NCBI GenBank assembly: GCA_963836375.1
Contig: CAWIJK010000004.1
Span: 1 to 64,000 of the forward strand
Source of the DNA: CAWIJK01 sp963836375
Lineage (GTDB): Bacteria > Actinomycetota > Acidimicrobiia > Acidimicrobiales > RAAP-2
Reading direction: 5' to 3'
DNA: 64,000 bases
Positions 6,706 to 16,206 of this stretch are shown here, one piece after another; position 1 is the stretch's first letter; each line of letters starts with the position of its first letter. The translations under genes were made by a program, and so were the position numbers. The notes under the pieces were generated by a model. That model saw only the letters and a program-made list of their open reading frames with translations. It did not search any database and was not told the origin of the DNA.

Positions 6706-9700
6706 CCATGCGGATCGACCGACAGGAACTGTCCGGAGTACAGGTCGTAGTACCGGTTAACGAAGTACTCCTGGTAGTACGAGTCCTCGTAGCCGCCCTT
6801 GTAGCGGAAGGGGGTGGATATGCCGCCCCAGTAGCTGGTCGTGCTGTAGTTCCCATAGGCACCAATCGAGGAGCCGTTGTACGAGTAGACGATCTGGATA
6901 GAGCCACCAAGGTTGAAGATCTGACGGACTCCCATGGGGTCCGAGTTGAGATTGCTGATGGTTGGCGATTCACCCAGCGAGATCTGCTCGATCGGTGCCG
7001 ACTCGCCGCTGAACACATCAGGTCCGTAAATGTAGGCATTGGTTCCATCGGTCAGGATGTGGGGCGTGGCCGGGTTGCTCAGGGGATCCCAGCTGAAGTC
7101 CGTGGCAGATCCGTTTTTACTCTGCATGCGAAGGCCGTCGCCATTGTAGGTGTAGGTGACCCCGGAGCTGCACCCCGATGCCGCCGCCCCGCTGACCACC
7201 GAGCAGAGCTCGCCGAAGGCGTTCCAGCCGTAGCCGAAGATGGTGCCGCTCGGCGCGGTGCTGCAGGACGACGAGGTTCCTGTGGCCGTCCAGCACCGCT
7301 CCCCATCGGCGTTGTAGCCGTAATTCCAGGACCCCGACGTCACCTCGCTGTCCGAGTTGTAGGTGAGCTGGGTCGACCCCGACGGCGGTGACGAGCAGGA
7401 GTTGGACGAGGCGGTGCTGTTGATCCAGCACAGCTCGCCGCTGGGTGAATACCCGTAGTACGCCCCTGAGGTGCCGGTGACCCGGTTCTGGCCATCGTAG
7501 GTGAAGGACTCGGGCGATCCGCTGTTGAGGGTGTACGAGGTTGCCAGCTCCTGGCCGTTCGCCACCCACTGCTCAGTGGTCGTGCCCAGCCCATAGTTGG
7601 TGATCGACTCCGAGGTCAAGGTGTTGTCGTCGTTGTAACCGAGGGTTGTGGTGGCGCCGGTGTAGGCGATCTGGGTCACGTTGGAATTGGCGTCATAGGT
7701 ATACGACGTCGAGTTGCCGAGCCAGTCGGTGACCGATGTTGTCCGCCCGTCGCCGTCGTAGGTGTAGCCGACCTGGCCAGACCCCGACGCCGATCCGCTG
7801 GTCGGACACAGTGCGGCTCCCTCATCCGGGTACCCGAGACAGGTCACCTCGTTGTCGGCGTTGTAGCCGTAGCTGACCGTGTTCATGTTGCCATCGAGGA
7901 TCGCCTCGGTTCGACCAAGGGTGTCGAGGGTGTAGTCGGTCCGTCCGCTCTGGTCGGCCATCGAGACGCGCTGGCTGTCGGCGTTGTAGGTGTAGGAGAT
8001 CGACCCAGTCGGTGGCGAGCTGCACGTAAGGCCACTCGAGGATCCCGCGTACTTGACGCAGAGACGCTCGTTGGCGTCGTAGGCGTAGCTGACCGTCTGA
8101 CCCATCGGATCGGTGGTCGAGGCAAGATTGCCTGCCGGGTCGTAGGTAGAAATCGTGGCATTGGTGCCGTCGGGCTTGATCGTCTTGGTCACGGCATTGG
8201 GGTAGGCGGGATCGATGAACTGGTTCGTGGTCGTGTTGCCGCTCCCGTCCTCTACGCTCGTGGCGTTGCCGTCCGCGTCGTAGCCGTAGCTGGTGGCACC
8301 ACTCGGGGGACTCGAGCAGGCGTTCGATGAGCTCGCCGGGTCTGTCCAGCACAACCAACCGGCCCGGTCGTAGGTCTTGGTCGTGTACGTCGTCGAGGAG
8401 GGGGCGTTCTCTTCGACCACGGTGAGGTGACCGTCGGGGTCGTAGGTGTCGAGGGTCTGATCGGCGGAGGACCCGCTATAGGGCGGGTGGGTTACCTCGG
8501 TCGGCTCGTCCAGGGCGTTGTAGGTATTGGTCCTGGTGGTGTAGCTGGACGAGGTGGCACAGGATCCCCCACTGCCAACGTTGCCGTCGGGCGGGACGAC
8601 GGTCTCGACCCGGCCGACTGCGTCGTAGGTGGTGCACGTGTCCAGCTCTGTCATCGATGCCGAAGGTGACGCGTGATCCAACGAGTAGCTCGGGACCACC
8701 CAGCTCTGGGTCACATCCCCGGCCGAATCGTAGCCGTAGAGCTTGCCCCGGCCTAGCGGATCCTGGATGCCGATGAGCTCACCGTTGCCGCTCGAGGCGT
8801 AGTAGTAGTCGGTGGTCACGTCGTTTGCCGGGTTGTCGACCGGGTAGTCGGGATGGATGGCCTGGACCGAGAGGGTCCCATCGTTGTTGTAGGTGTTGTC
8901 GACCGAGGACGTCCCCGATGCGTTGTCCACTTCAAAGGGCTCCATCGCACCCGGGTTGATCCCGCCCCCGCTCAGGGTGAATCCGTTGTAGGTATAGGAG
9001 ATGACGTTCCCGGACCCGTCCTGGTAGGTGGTCATCCGTCCGTACTGGTCGACCCCATACTGGCTAACGTGACCATTGGGATCGATCGTCTCGGTGTCCA
9101 TGAAGGTGGTCGGATCGCGTTCATACAGCGAAGTGGCGGCCGAGTTCGAGTTGTAGCCGGTGGTCTTGGAGACGAGCGCTGAGCCCGAGTATCCGTAGAG
9201 AGTCTGGTTTCCGTTGGGATCGGTGACAATGACCGAACCGTTCCCCGAAGCCGGCGAGGGCCCCAGACCTGAGTAGTTGAACGTGGTGGTAGAGGACGTC
9301 GATGACGTGATCGCCACCTGCTGCTGGGTTGCCCAGCCGAAGGTGGGATCCGACGTCGACGAGTCGTCGTAGGTGTTAGTGATATAGGAATAGCTCCCCA
9401 CGGTGGCGTTCGGGTCTTGGACGGCGTTGAGCGCGTTTAGGCTATTCGTCTCGTCGTAGCCAAACGACCAGGTATGCGAGGTGGAGTCCGAGTTGTCCGA
9501 CACGCTGGCCGACGACAGGGCTGCGGTCTGCAGATCCCCGGTTGCACACGAAGAGGTCGTGGTGGTGCAGTAGGTCAGCGTCAGGTTGTGCACCGAGTCG
9601 GTGACCTTGGTCACCTGGTTCGAGGAGTTCTCCTCAAACAGCAGGTAGCGACCCGAGGGAGCCTCGTATTCCACGCAACTCGAGACTCCGGATGAAGGGC

Positions 9701-12700
9701 ACGGGCTCGTCCCCGGAGAGAGCGTTGTGACCGTGGTGGTGTTCCCGCTTCCATCCGCCATCTTGGTCAAGACCCCAGATGAAGAGAAGGTGAACGACTC
9801 GTAGCTCTTCGGGAACCGGTCGAAGGTCCAAGTCCCATCGGAGTTGCGAAATAGCATCGCCTGCACCCTTGGCTCGGCGCAGTAGGCCGTGGACACCTGA
9901 TCAATGGCTACCTCGTCACCTGGACACACAAACGTGGGTGATGTCGACGTGGGTTGGGTGAAAACCACCTGGGAGCCGTTCTCCTGGGTGATCGTGACAC
10001 TTCCGGTCGTGGGCACGTTGTTGGCCAGCGTGAGACCCGGGCCGGCGGTCCAGTTGTAGCCAACGTCGGGGGATCCGAGGACCGACCCCGACAAATTCGA
10101 CTTGGAATTGTACGAGTTGTAGGTGAGTTGCGCCGTGAGTGGCGCCCCGAGTCCGGGATCGGTGATGGCCGGCAGCGCGTAAGTGAAATTGCCGTTGGCC
10201 GTGTTGATGGGGAAACCCCCCATGGCATCGAGGGCAAGGGCCTCATCGGTCTCGCCGCTGATGTCGGCTTCATCCCCGACGTAGGCCTCGTCTTCGAGTT
10301 GGCTCACATCCTCACTTTGGAGACACCCAGAGCATGCTTCAGCAGGATTGCTCAATCCGAGGCTCTCGGCGATCGACAGGGCCGAAGTCGCCGACGACCC
10401 AGGGGCGATCCCCACACTGAGGGAGACCGGTGATTGCACGCTACCCACGGTTTGGAGGACCGATCCATTCGTCGGATTGAGGATCGAGATACTGTTCGAG
10501 CCCTTGTTGGCAACGAACACGTCTCCGGCCACGCCTACCGCATCGGGATTGCTCCCAACGGTAACCGGGCTTCCCGAGACCGGGGAACCAGTCGCCAGAT
10601 TGACGACGGACACCGTGCCGTCTGAGCCGTTCGCCACGAAGAGGTTCCCGGCGGTTGCGACGACGGCATCGGGACCCGAACCCACATTGATCGAGCCGGT
10701 CACCGAGGGCGTGCCGGAGAGAGAAATCACCGATACTTTTCCGCTTCCAGTGTCCGTCACATACGCCGTGCTACCCACGCAGGTGATACCCGTCGGGTCG
10801 CTGATCCCCGATCCCGAGACCGACGCCACGGAGGGATTCGTCGGCGTAGCCGAGCCCCCAGAGAGGGTGAAGACCAATACCTCATTGTCCTGGTCATCAG
10901 AGGCCACGACAGTATTGCCGTTCGGACACGCCGCGATGCGTGTCAGACCGCTAGCACCATCTGGGTTCTGAATATTGCTCGCAAGAGAAGGTGTCCCCGT
11001 GAGACTGATCACATCGAGTGCGCCGCCGATTGTTTCGAATCCCTCGTCCGCTAGAAATGCATACTTGTCATCGGGAAGGACTGCGGAGCCATCAAGGTTG
11101 GCGAAATTCGCGTTGGTCAACCTCGTCGTTGAGGTAAATGGCCACTTCATGTAGTAGGCAAGTGTCGTATCGTTGCCGGTGCTCGCGGTTGCCACGGCGG
11201 TGGCGCCCGAGGAGGGGGCCGAGAACGACGTCAGCGTATTGCCAGTATCGATGACCGAGCCTGAACCGGCCGAGTACGTGGCAGGAGACCCGGAGAGGGT
11301 AATGGGCTGCACCTTTTCTTGTGATGACGTGGTATTGCCACCCACCCACATGGCGAGCTGCTGGGAAGAAGGCGACGTCGGAGCGCTGTACGTGTAAGGG
11401 CTCCCCGTCGACGATCCCCCGATCGTCGACGCCGTCACGTTGATCGTGCCCCCCGTCTCGGCTGGAGTCACCACGGCTACCGAGGTCGAGGAGACCTCCG
11501 TGAAGCTAGCCGCAGGGACTGTCCCGACGCTGAGGGCCGTGAGCTCCGAGAGGTTCGTGCCGGTCACGGTGATGTCCGTGCCGCCTTCGATCCGACCGCT
11601 CGAGGGAGTGAGGGCGCTGATCGTGGGGGTGCCTTCGTAGAGGACCTGGTCCACTGGGGTATCGGGGGACGTGCCCAGCGAGTTCGTCACCGTAACGTCG
11701 GCGAGTCCGGCGCTGTTGGCCGGCGCCACCGCAGTAATTGAGGTGGCCGAGTTGACGGTGAAGCTGGTGGCCGCAACCGAGCCGAAGCTCACGCCGGTGA
11801 CGAGATTGGAGCCGTTGAAGTTGGTACCGGTGATCGAGATCGAGGTGCCGCCGCCGAGCGGGATCCCGCTTTCCTCGCCGACTCCGGTCCAGGCACTCAA
11901 GGAACCCGGGAAGAGCCCGGCCTGGTCGAGATAGAACTGCTGATAGGGAACGGTGGTGTTGTCGTAGACCCTGAGGGAGGCCAGGGCGGCCGTCGATGAG
12001 GTGGTGAATCCCTCTGGCAGTTCGGTCCAGGAATCGGCGGGGACGTTGACGCTGCTCCCGTCGTTATCGGCGATATAGGTTCCACCACTCGTATAGGTCC
12101 GGATGTCCAGCCACATCGTCGTGGCGACGGGGGAATAGACAGAGACCATCCCGTTGATCGCGGTACTCGGTGAGACCGAAAGATATTGGGATGACCCGCC
12201 GTTCGCCTGATTGATCCACTGATTGGTGCCGGCGGCCGCGGCCATGGTGACGAGAAGGGAGTTCTGGCCGTAGAGGTGGACGTTGGGCGATAGAACAACC
12301 GAGGTCTCGCCCGTGCCGCCGCCCCAGGTGCCGACCGAACCGGCAAAGTAGGAGTCGTTGGCCGTCAGGAGATTGGCCGAGGACAGCGCTACACCGGTCA
12401 CCGTGGTGATCGTGTAGTTGAAGGTCAGATATGCCTGATGGGAATCGTAGGTCATGTCCAAAGTGGCCAACCCCGGGTTGGAGGACTCGTTGGTGGCCAT
12501 CACCTCGAACTGATCCCCATAGGTGCCGTTCACCATTTGCTGCACGGCAGCTAACGGGTGAAACAGCACCCAATTGTTGGCGGAGACAACGGGTTCAGAG
12601 CTGCCTGACCCATTGTAGGGTGCGCTGCTGATGAAGTCCCCACCGGGTACCCAACCCAATTGGCTGCAGGGGGTGTCGTAACAGTCGCTCCACGACGTCT

Positions 12701-13790
12701 CGTTGTACTCGTAGCCACCAGTTCCGCCGTAAGTGTTGATCGGATACACGCCCAAATTCCAACCCGAGCCGGTCACGGCGGTCTCGTAGAATCCCATCGT
12801 CGCCGAAGTGACCCCCGCATATGACGGGATGGAACCGGGATAGAACTCGGTCACCAGCCGTTGAGCGGCTCCGGTGGCTGACTCGCCGACGGCGTAGTCG
12901 GCGGATCCGCAGTTGTAATCCGCCGGGCTTGCCTCCAGGATCTGGCAACCCCAGGACGGGTTAACCGAGACGGTCGGGTCCAGGGTCACCGGGAAGGCCC
13001 GCCCAGGGGCCTTGAGCCAGGATGGATCAATGGTGACTGAAACCTGGTCGCCACCCAATAGGGACATGGTTGCCGGACCCACGATCCCTGCTGCGTCCTT
13101 CACCGAAGGAGCCTCGATCGTGAAGGCGAGCTTGTTGTTCGGACCGTAAAGGTTGATCGAGCCATCCCGCTGGGCCTCTGGTGTCAGATCCTTCGTCGAG
13201 AGATTCCACATGAAGTTCGACGGTGCCGAAGCCGAGTTCAACACGTCGGTCTCGTCCATGTCATTTGACGTGACGTCGTAGTGGACATCGGTATCGGTCA
13301 GCGCAGACGAGTAGACGGCAGTCGAACCACTAACGCTAGCGTCGACCGCGTTTGTGCCCTTGAGCTTGAGCGACATCGAGGAGGTATTACTGCTCACGAC
13401 CAAAGCACCGCCAGCAGTCGCCGGTAGCGTCACGGTGAATGAGTTGGATTTGTTCTGGTAGCCCCCGCCAGTGGCCGCCACCAGAGTGTTGTCAATAGGC
13501 TCCCAGTTGCCGGCCGAAGTTTCCCACTGATAGGGCGACGCCGTTATGGTGACTTGGCGGGAACCGTTGGGCTCAGCCCACGTGGTCGAGTTGGGAGTAT
13601 TCAAGGATGGCAAGATCTGTCCATCCGCCGGGGCACCAGGGACGTTGTTTTGCGCTGTCGCAGCAGCTGCCAGGTGCGTCGCAATCGCCGTGCTCACGGG
13701 TATGGAAGTGGCCAGTCCGAAGATCACAGCCACAGACATCGTGGCTCGCCATTCTCGACTCAGGCGGATCTTGCTCAGGCGGCTGGTCAT
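6444..13790 (-). CDS. Giant secreted RHS/YD-repeat polymorphic toxin, frame shifted before its tip
   Basis: 2,448 residues as read. A Sec-type signal peptide lies near residues 15-45 after a basic start (KIRLSREWRA). Residues about 280-460 resemble a DNRLRE/carbohydrate-binding-like beta domain. Two IPT/TIG immunoglobulin-like domains follow (about 640-800; ISITGTNFNG, DITVTGTNLS), then YVTN-type beta-propeller repeats (about 890-1120; AYVTDTGSGKVSVI, LFVANGSDGTVSV). The RHS shell starts near 1197 (FPINTANGNFTYALP) and continues as YD repeats to the core end RYYDLYSGQFLSVDP at about 2343-2360. The last 88 residues are out-of-frame sequence instead of the toxin tip. A GGAGG site sits 9 bases before the ATG. 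Proteins of this type wrap and deliver a C-terminal toxin to neighbouring cells. Confidence 0.85.
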   Translation of the reverse strand: MTSRLSKIRLSREWRATMSVAVIFGLATSIPVSTAIATHLAAAATAQNNVPGAPADGQILPSLNTPNSTTWAEPNGSRQVTITASPYQWETSAGNWEPIDNTLVAATGGGYQNKSNSFTVTLPATAGGALVVSSNTSSMSLKLKGTNAVDASVSGSTAVYSSALTDTDVHYDVTSNDMDETDVLNSASAPSNFMWNLSTKDLTPEAQRDGSINLYGPNNKLAFTIEAPSVKDAAGIVGPATMSLLGGDQVSVTIDPSWLKAPGRAFPVTLDPTVSVNPSWGCQILEASPADYNCGSADYAVGESATGAAQRLVTEFYPGSIPSYAGVTSATMGFYETAVTGSGWNLGVYPINTYGGTGGYEYNETSWSDCYDTPCSQLGWVPGGDFISSAPYNGSGSSEPVVSANNWVLFHPLAAVQQMVNGTYGDQFEVMATNESSNPGLATLDMTYDSHQAYLTFNYTITTVTGVALSSANLLTANDSYFAGSVGTWGGGTGETSVVLSPNVHLYGQNSLLVTMAAAAGTNQWINQANGGSSQYLSVSPSTAINGMVSVYSPVATTMWLDIRTYTSGGTYIADNDGSSVNVPADSWTELPEGFTTSSTAALASLRVYDNTTVPYQQFYLDQAGLFPGSLSAWTGVGEESGIPLGGGTSISITGTNFNGSNLVTGVSFGSVAATSFTVNSATSITAVAPANSAGLADVTVTNSLGTSPDTPVDQVLYEGTPTISALTPSSGRIEGGTDITVTGTNLSELTALSVGTVPAASFTEVSSTSVAVVTPAETGGTINVTASTIGGSSTGSPYTYSAPTSPSSQQLAMWVGGNTTSSQEKVQPITLSGSPATYSAGSGSVIDTGNTLTSFSAPSSGATAVATASTGNDTTLAYYMKWPFTSTTRLTNANFANLDGSAVLPDDKYAFLADEGFETIGGALDVISLTGTPSLASNIQNPDGASGLTRIAACPNGNTVVASDDQDNEVLVFTLSGGSATPTNPSVASVSGSGISDPTGITCVGSTAYVTDTGSGKVSVISLSGTPSVTGSINVGSGPDAVVATAGNLFVANGSDGTVSVVNLATGSPVSGSPVTVGSNPDAVGVAGDVFVANKGSNSISILNPTNGSVLQTVGSVQSPVSLSVGIAPGSSATSALSIAESLGLSNPAEACSGCLQSEDVSQLEDEAYVGDEADISGETDEALALDAMGGFPINTANGNFTYALPAITDPGLGAPLTAQLTYNSYNSKSNLSGSVLGSPDVGYNWTAGPGLTLANNVPTTGSVTITQENGSQVVFTQPTSTSPTFVCPGDEVAIDQVSTAYCAEPRVQAMLFRNSDGTWTFDRFPKSYESFTFSSSGVLTKMADGSGNTTTVTTLSPGTSPCPSSGVSSCVEYEAPSGRYLLFEENSSNQVTKVTDSVHNLTLTYCTTTTSSCATGDLQTAALSSASVSDNSDSTSHTWSFGYDETNSLNALNAVQDPNATVGSYSYITNTYDDSSTSDPTFGWATQQQVAITSSTSSTTTFNYSGLGPSPASGNGSVIVTDPNGNQTLYGYSGSALVSKTTGYNSNSAATSLYERDPTTFMDTETIDPNGHVSQYGVDQYGRMTTYQDGSGNVISYTYNGFTLSGGGINPGAMEPFEVDNASGTSSVDNTYNNDGTLSVQAIHPDYPVDNPANDVTTDYYYASSGNGELIGIQDPLGRGKLYGYDSAGDVTQSWVVPSYSLDHASPSASMTELDTCTTYDAVGRVETVVPPDGNVGSGGSCATSSSYTTRTNTYNALDEPTEVTHPPYSGSSADQTLDTYDPDGHLTVVEENAPSSTTYTTKTYDRAGWLCWTDPASSSNACSSPPSGATSYGYDADGNATSVEDGSGNTTTNQFIDPAYPNAVTKTIKPDGTNATISTYDPAGNLASTTDPMGQTVSYAYDANERLCVKYAGSSSGLTCSSPPTGSISYTYNADSQRVSMADQSGRTDYTLDTLGRTEAILDGNMNTVSYGYNADNEVTCLGYPDEGAALCPTSGSASGSGQVGYTYDGDGRTTSVTDWLGNSTSYTYDANSNVTQIAYTGATTTLGYNDDNTLTSESITNYGLGTTTEQWVANGQELATSYTLNSGSPESFTYDGQNRVTGTSGAYYGYSPSGELCWINSTASSNSCSSPPSGSTQLTYNSDSEVTSGSWNYGYNADGERCWTATGTSSSCSTAPSGTIFGYGWNAFGELCSVVSGAAASGCSSGVTYTYNGDGLRMQSKNGSATDFSWDPLSNPATPHILTDGTNAYIYGPDVFSGESAPIEQISLGESPTISNLNSDPMGVRQIFNLGGSIQIVYSYNGSSIGAYGNYSTTSYWGGISTPFRYKGGYEDSYYQEYFVNRYYDLYSGQFLSVDPHGWLRRTSHMSLPTTTLSMWEIRSVWNVNHRMTSATVEYTSFQGYKQARASSLTAKICLPCRTRASPKGFFRRTAIRNLCFTPQITSG

Positions 13791-13799
13791 CGGGGGTTT

Positions 13800-13804
13800 C
13801 CTCC
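13800..13804 (-). promoter_or_regulatory. Ribosome binding site of the giant RHS gene
   Basis: GGAGG on the minus strand, 9 bases before the ATG at 13790. It fixes the start and keeps the predicted signal peptide. Confidence 0.7.
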
Positions 13805-14280
13805 ACCGCCAATGACCGCCCGAACGCGCACTTCATACGGACCAGCTGAACGCTTCGTCAATCCGCGCCAAATACTTCTAAATGGTCTCAGACGGCGGCG
13901 CTAGCCTCCCAAACGATTGAGTCTCTCGAAGTCCAATCGTCTCCCTCTGAACTCAGAGCAATGGTGCGCTTACTCCCAGGTTCTCGTCAAGTCATCCAAT
14001 CGCCCGTCGCGCAAAGTTCACTTTGGTGAGCAGCAGACGCCGCGGTCCCCCCGACATGGTTCGGCTTGTAGACGCCCATGGTGCGATTGGAGACACGGTA
14101 CTCATCTGCAAAGTCGCCGATCTCCCTGAGAACCATCCTGAGAACCATACGGTCGGCATTCGTGGTCAGACATGGTCACGAGCGGTATCCATCAGCCATT
14201 CGTCGTTGAAAGTATCTCCAGGTGGCGGCATTAATTGGCACTTACGGTCGATGACGGTCACGCGTCGTCAGCGGGCCCGA
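13805..14280. other. Non-coding stretch upstream of the RHS gene
   Basis: No convincing gene on either strand. A short direct repeat, CTGAGAACCAT, occurs twice around 14133-14154. Presumably this holds the RHS promoter, but no clear -35/-10 pair was found. Confidence 0.45.
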
Positions 14281-14328
14281 CAGGACTGGCAGTCAAGAGG
14301 TTCGTGGGTTCGAGTCCCATCGCCTCCA
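14281..14328 (+). tRNA. 3' tRNA-like remnant (partial, possible attachment site)
   Basis: A T-arm is seen: stem GTGGG (14304-14308), loop TTCGAGT, stem CCCAT (14316-14320), then the 3' acceptor strand CGCCTCC and discriminator A. No matching 5' acceptor strand or D-arm lies within tRNA distance upstream, and CCA is not encoded. It is therefore a 3' half left by integration or deletion, possibly from a tRNA or tmRNA. A small hairpin (GTTGTC-GGAAT-GACAAC, 14333-14349) follows at once. Confidence 0.5.
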
Positions 14329-14610
14329 CAATGTTGTCGGAATGACAACGGTTCCCCGCTCAGGGGGGGTATGTCATTGGCATTGGCCAGCCGAGACAAC
14401 GATGATGTTCGAACCCCTGTAGGTGTAAGCAGAACCACTACGGGGAGGTGGGCCGCTCCGTCCGGCCAACGAAATCCTGAAGGGCGCCTCGATCTCTCGG
14501 CGTTAGGCCCACGAAAGGGACCATCGTCCCTTGCTGGGGATTCCTCGACCAAGCACAATCGAAGCCATGGCCTCCTTGGTTTGGGCTGACCATCGGCGAT
14601 CGCTGTCACG
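14329..14610. other. Non-coding stretch before the DHA2 transporter
   Basis: Apart from the hairpin at 14333-14349 no gene or clear promoter is seen. Confidence 0.4.
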
Positions 14611-16206
14611 ATGAGCACCAGGTCCAACGACCCCTCAAAGCAGGAGAGCGCTAGTCCACGCCTAGCACTCTTGTTGGCTGCGGCCATGTTCGTCCTGGTG
14701 GTCGATACATCCCTGATGAATGTGTCGATCTCGGCGGTCATCAAGGACCTGCACACGACGGCGAGCGGCGTTCAGTCGGCCATCGCCCTCGAGGCGCTCG
14801 TCTCTGCGGCCTTCATCTTGATCAACTCCAAGATGGGCGATCTGATGGGGCGCAAGCGCGCCTATGTGCTCGGCCTGCTCGCCTACGCCATCGGCGCCCT
14901 GGCCATGACGGTCGCCCAGGGATTGACCACCATCATCATATTCTGGGCGATCATCGGCGGCCTCGGCGCTTCACTACTGCTCCCGGCCATGCAGTCGCTC
15001 ATCCACGGAAACTTCACGGCAGGCGCCCAGAAGCGCGCCTACGCTCTCGTCGGCGCGTCCGCGGCGATCGCAGCAGCCGTTGGACCACTTCTCGGTGGGT
15101 TCCTTACGACCTACCTGTCGTGGCGGGTCGGCTTCGGTCTCGAGGTGGTGATCATCCTCGTCGTGCTGTCCCAGATCCGGCTGGTCAAAGACGTGCCCTA
15201 CACCGGGCCGCGCCAGATCGACTTCGTGGGCGCGGTGCTCTCGGTGGTAGGCATGGGTGGCATCGTCCTCGGCATCCTCGTCTGGCAGGAAGGCGGTGCG
15301 TACGTCGGACTGCTCATGGGCATCGGGGCCGTAGCCCTTGCCGCCTTCGCCTTCTGGTTGGTCCGGCGTAAGCGGAGCGGGAAACCCACTTTGTTGGATC
15401 CCGACCTGTTCAAGCATCTGAACTTCCGCATCGGCGTCTCCCAGCAGATGTTCCAGCAGATCACTCTCGGCGGCGCCATGATCGCCCTCCCCCTCTTCTT
15501 GCAGATGACGCTCGAGTACAACGCCATGAAGACCGGCCTCACCCTGGCCCCACTCTCGTTGTCCATGTTCGCCATGGCGTTGTTCGCCGGACGCAAGGCG
15601 GGCAAGCGGCGCCCGGCGAACATCGTGCTGGCGGGTTTTGCCCTGTCAACAGTCGGCATGGCGGCCATCATCCCCCTGGTGCCGCGGGTGGACTCAGGGT
15701 GGTACCTAGTGGCCCCCCTGGTGGTCACGGGAGCGGGCTTGGGCCTGCTCGTCTCCCAGCTCAACAACTTCACCCTGGCCCCGATCAGCGAGGAGCGGGT
15801 CAGCGAGGCCGCGGGCGTGAACTCCGCCGGTGGATCGTTCGGGCTGTCCTTCGGACTGGCCATGGCCGGCGGCATCATGCTGTGGGCCTTGGCCTTGAGT
15901 TTTGGTCACCTGACCGCGACCAGCACCGTGATCCCCCCGGCCCAGCAACAAGAGATCTCGGCGCATCTAGAGCACGATGCCGAGGTCATGAGCAACACAC
16001 AGCTTCAGAAGCAGATCGCCGATGAGCCGCAGGACGTCCAGAACGCGATTCTGGCTATCAACACCAAGGCTCGCAACCGCTCGCTACAGGTGGCACTCCT
16101 CGTTCCCGCCATTGCTTCCCTCCTCGGGCTGGGCAACGCATTCCGAATGCGCCGTCTCCCCGACATCACTCCCTCCGCAAACATTGAAGGCGTCGGCTTG
16201 GGGTAA
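14611..16206 (+). CDS. DHA2-type MFS multidrug exporter
   Basis: 531-residue inner-membrane protein with about 14 hydrophobic segments, the size and topology of the EmrB/QacA branch of drug:H+ antiporters. TM1 contains VLVVDTSLMNVSISAV, the family's motif D1 region (an acidic residue followed by N-V). The loop after TM2 reads GDLMGRKRAYVLG, close to motif A (G-x-L-a-D-r-x-G-r-k-x). Motif C appears around GASAAIAAAVGPLLGGFL. A charged C-terminal domain with HLEHDAEVMSNTQLQ lies between the last two membrane segments. Single gene with no regulator next to it. Likely exports a toxic compound or dye; the substrate cannot be predicted. Confidence 0.88.
   Translation: MSTRSNDPSKQESASPRLALLLAAAMFVLVVDTSLMNVSISAVIKDLHTTASGVQSAIALEALVSAAFILINSKMGDLMGRKRAYVLGLLAYAIGALAMTVAQGLTTIIIFWAIIGGLGASLLLPAMQSLIHGNFTAGAQKRAYALVGASAAIAAAVGPLLGGFLTTYLSWRVGFGLEVVIILVVLSQIRLVKDVPYTGPRQIDFVGAVLSVVGMGGIVLGILVWQEGGAYVGLLMGIGAVALAAFAFWLVRRKRSGKPTLLDPDLFKHLNFRIGVSQQMFQQITLGGAMIALPLFLQMTLEYNAMKTGLTLAPLSLSMFAMALFAGRKAGKRRPANIVLAGFALSTVGMAAIIPLVPRVDSGWYLVAPLVVTGAGLGLLVSQLNNFTLAPISEERVSEAAGVNSAGGSFGLSFGLAMAGGIMLWALALSFGHLTATSTVIPPAQQQEISAHLEHDAEVMSNTQLQKQIADEPQDVQNAILAINTKARNRSLQVALLVPAIASLLGLGNAFRMRRLPDITPSANIEGVGLG

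Noticed and set aside
14268..14756. Minus-strand ORF ending in GDGTRTHEPLDC
   Set aside because: This peptide is the classic antisense translation of a tRNA 3' half and the ORF overlaps the exporter gene; it is not a protein gene.
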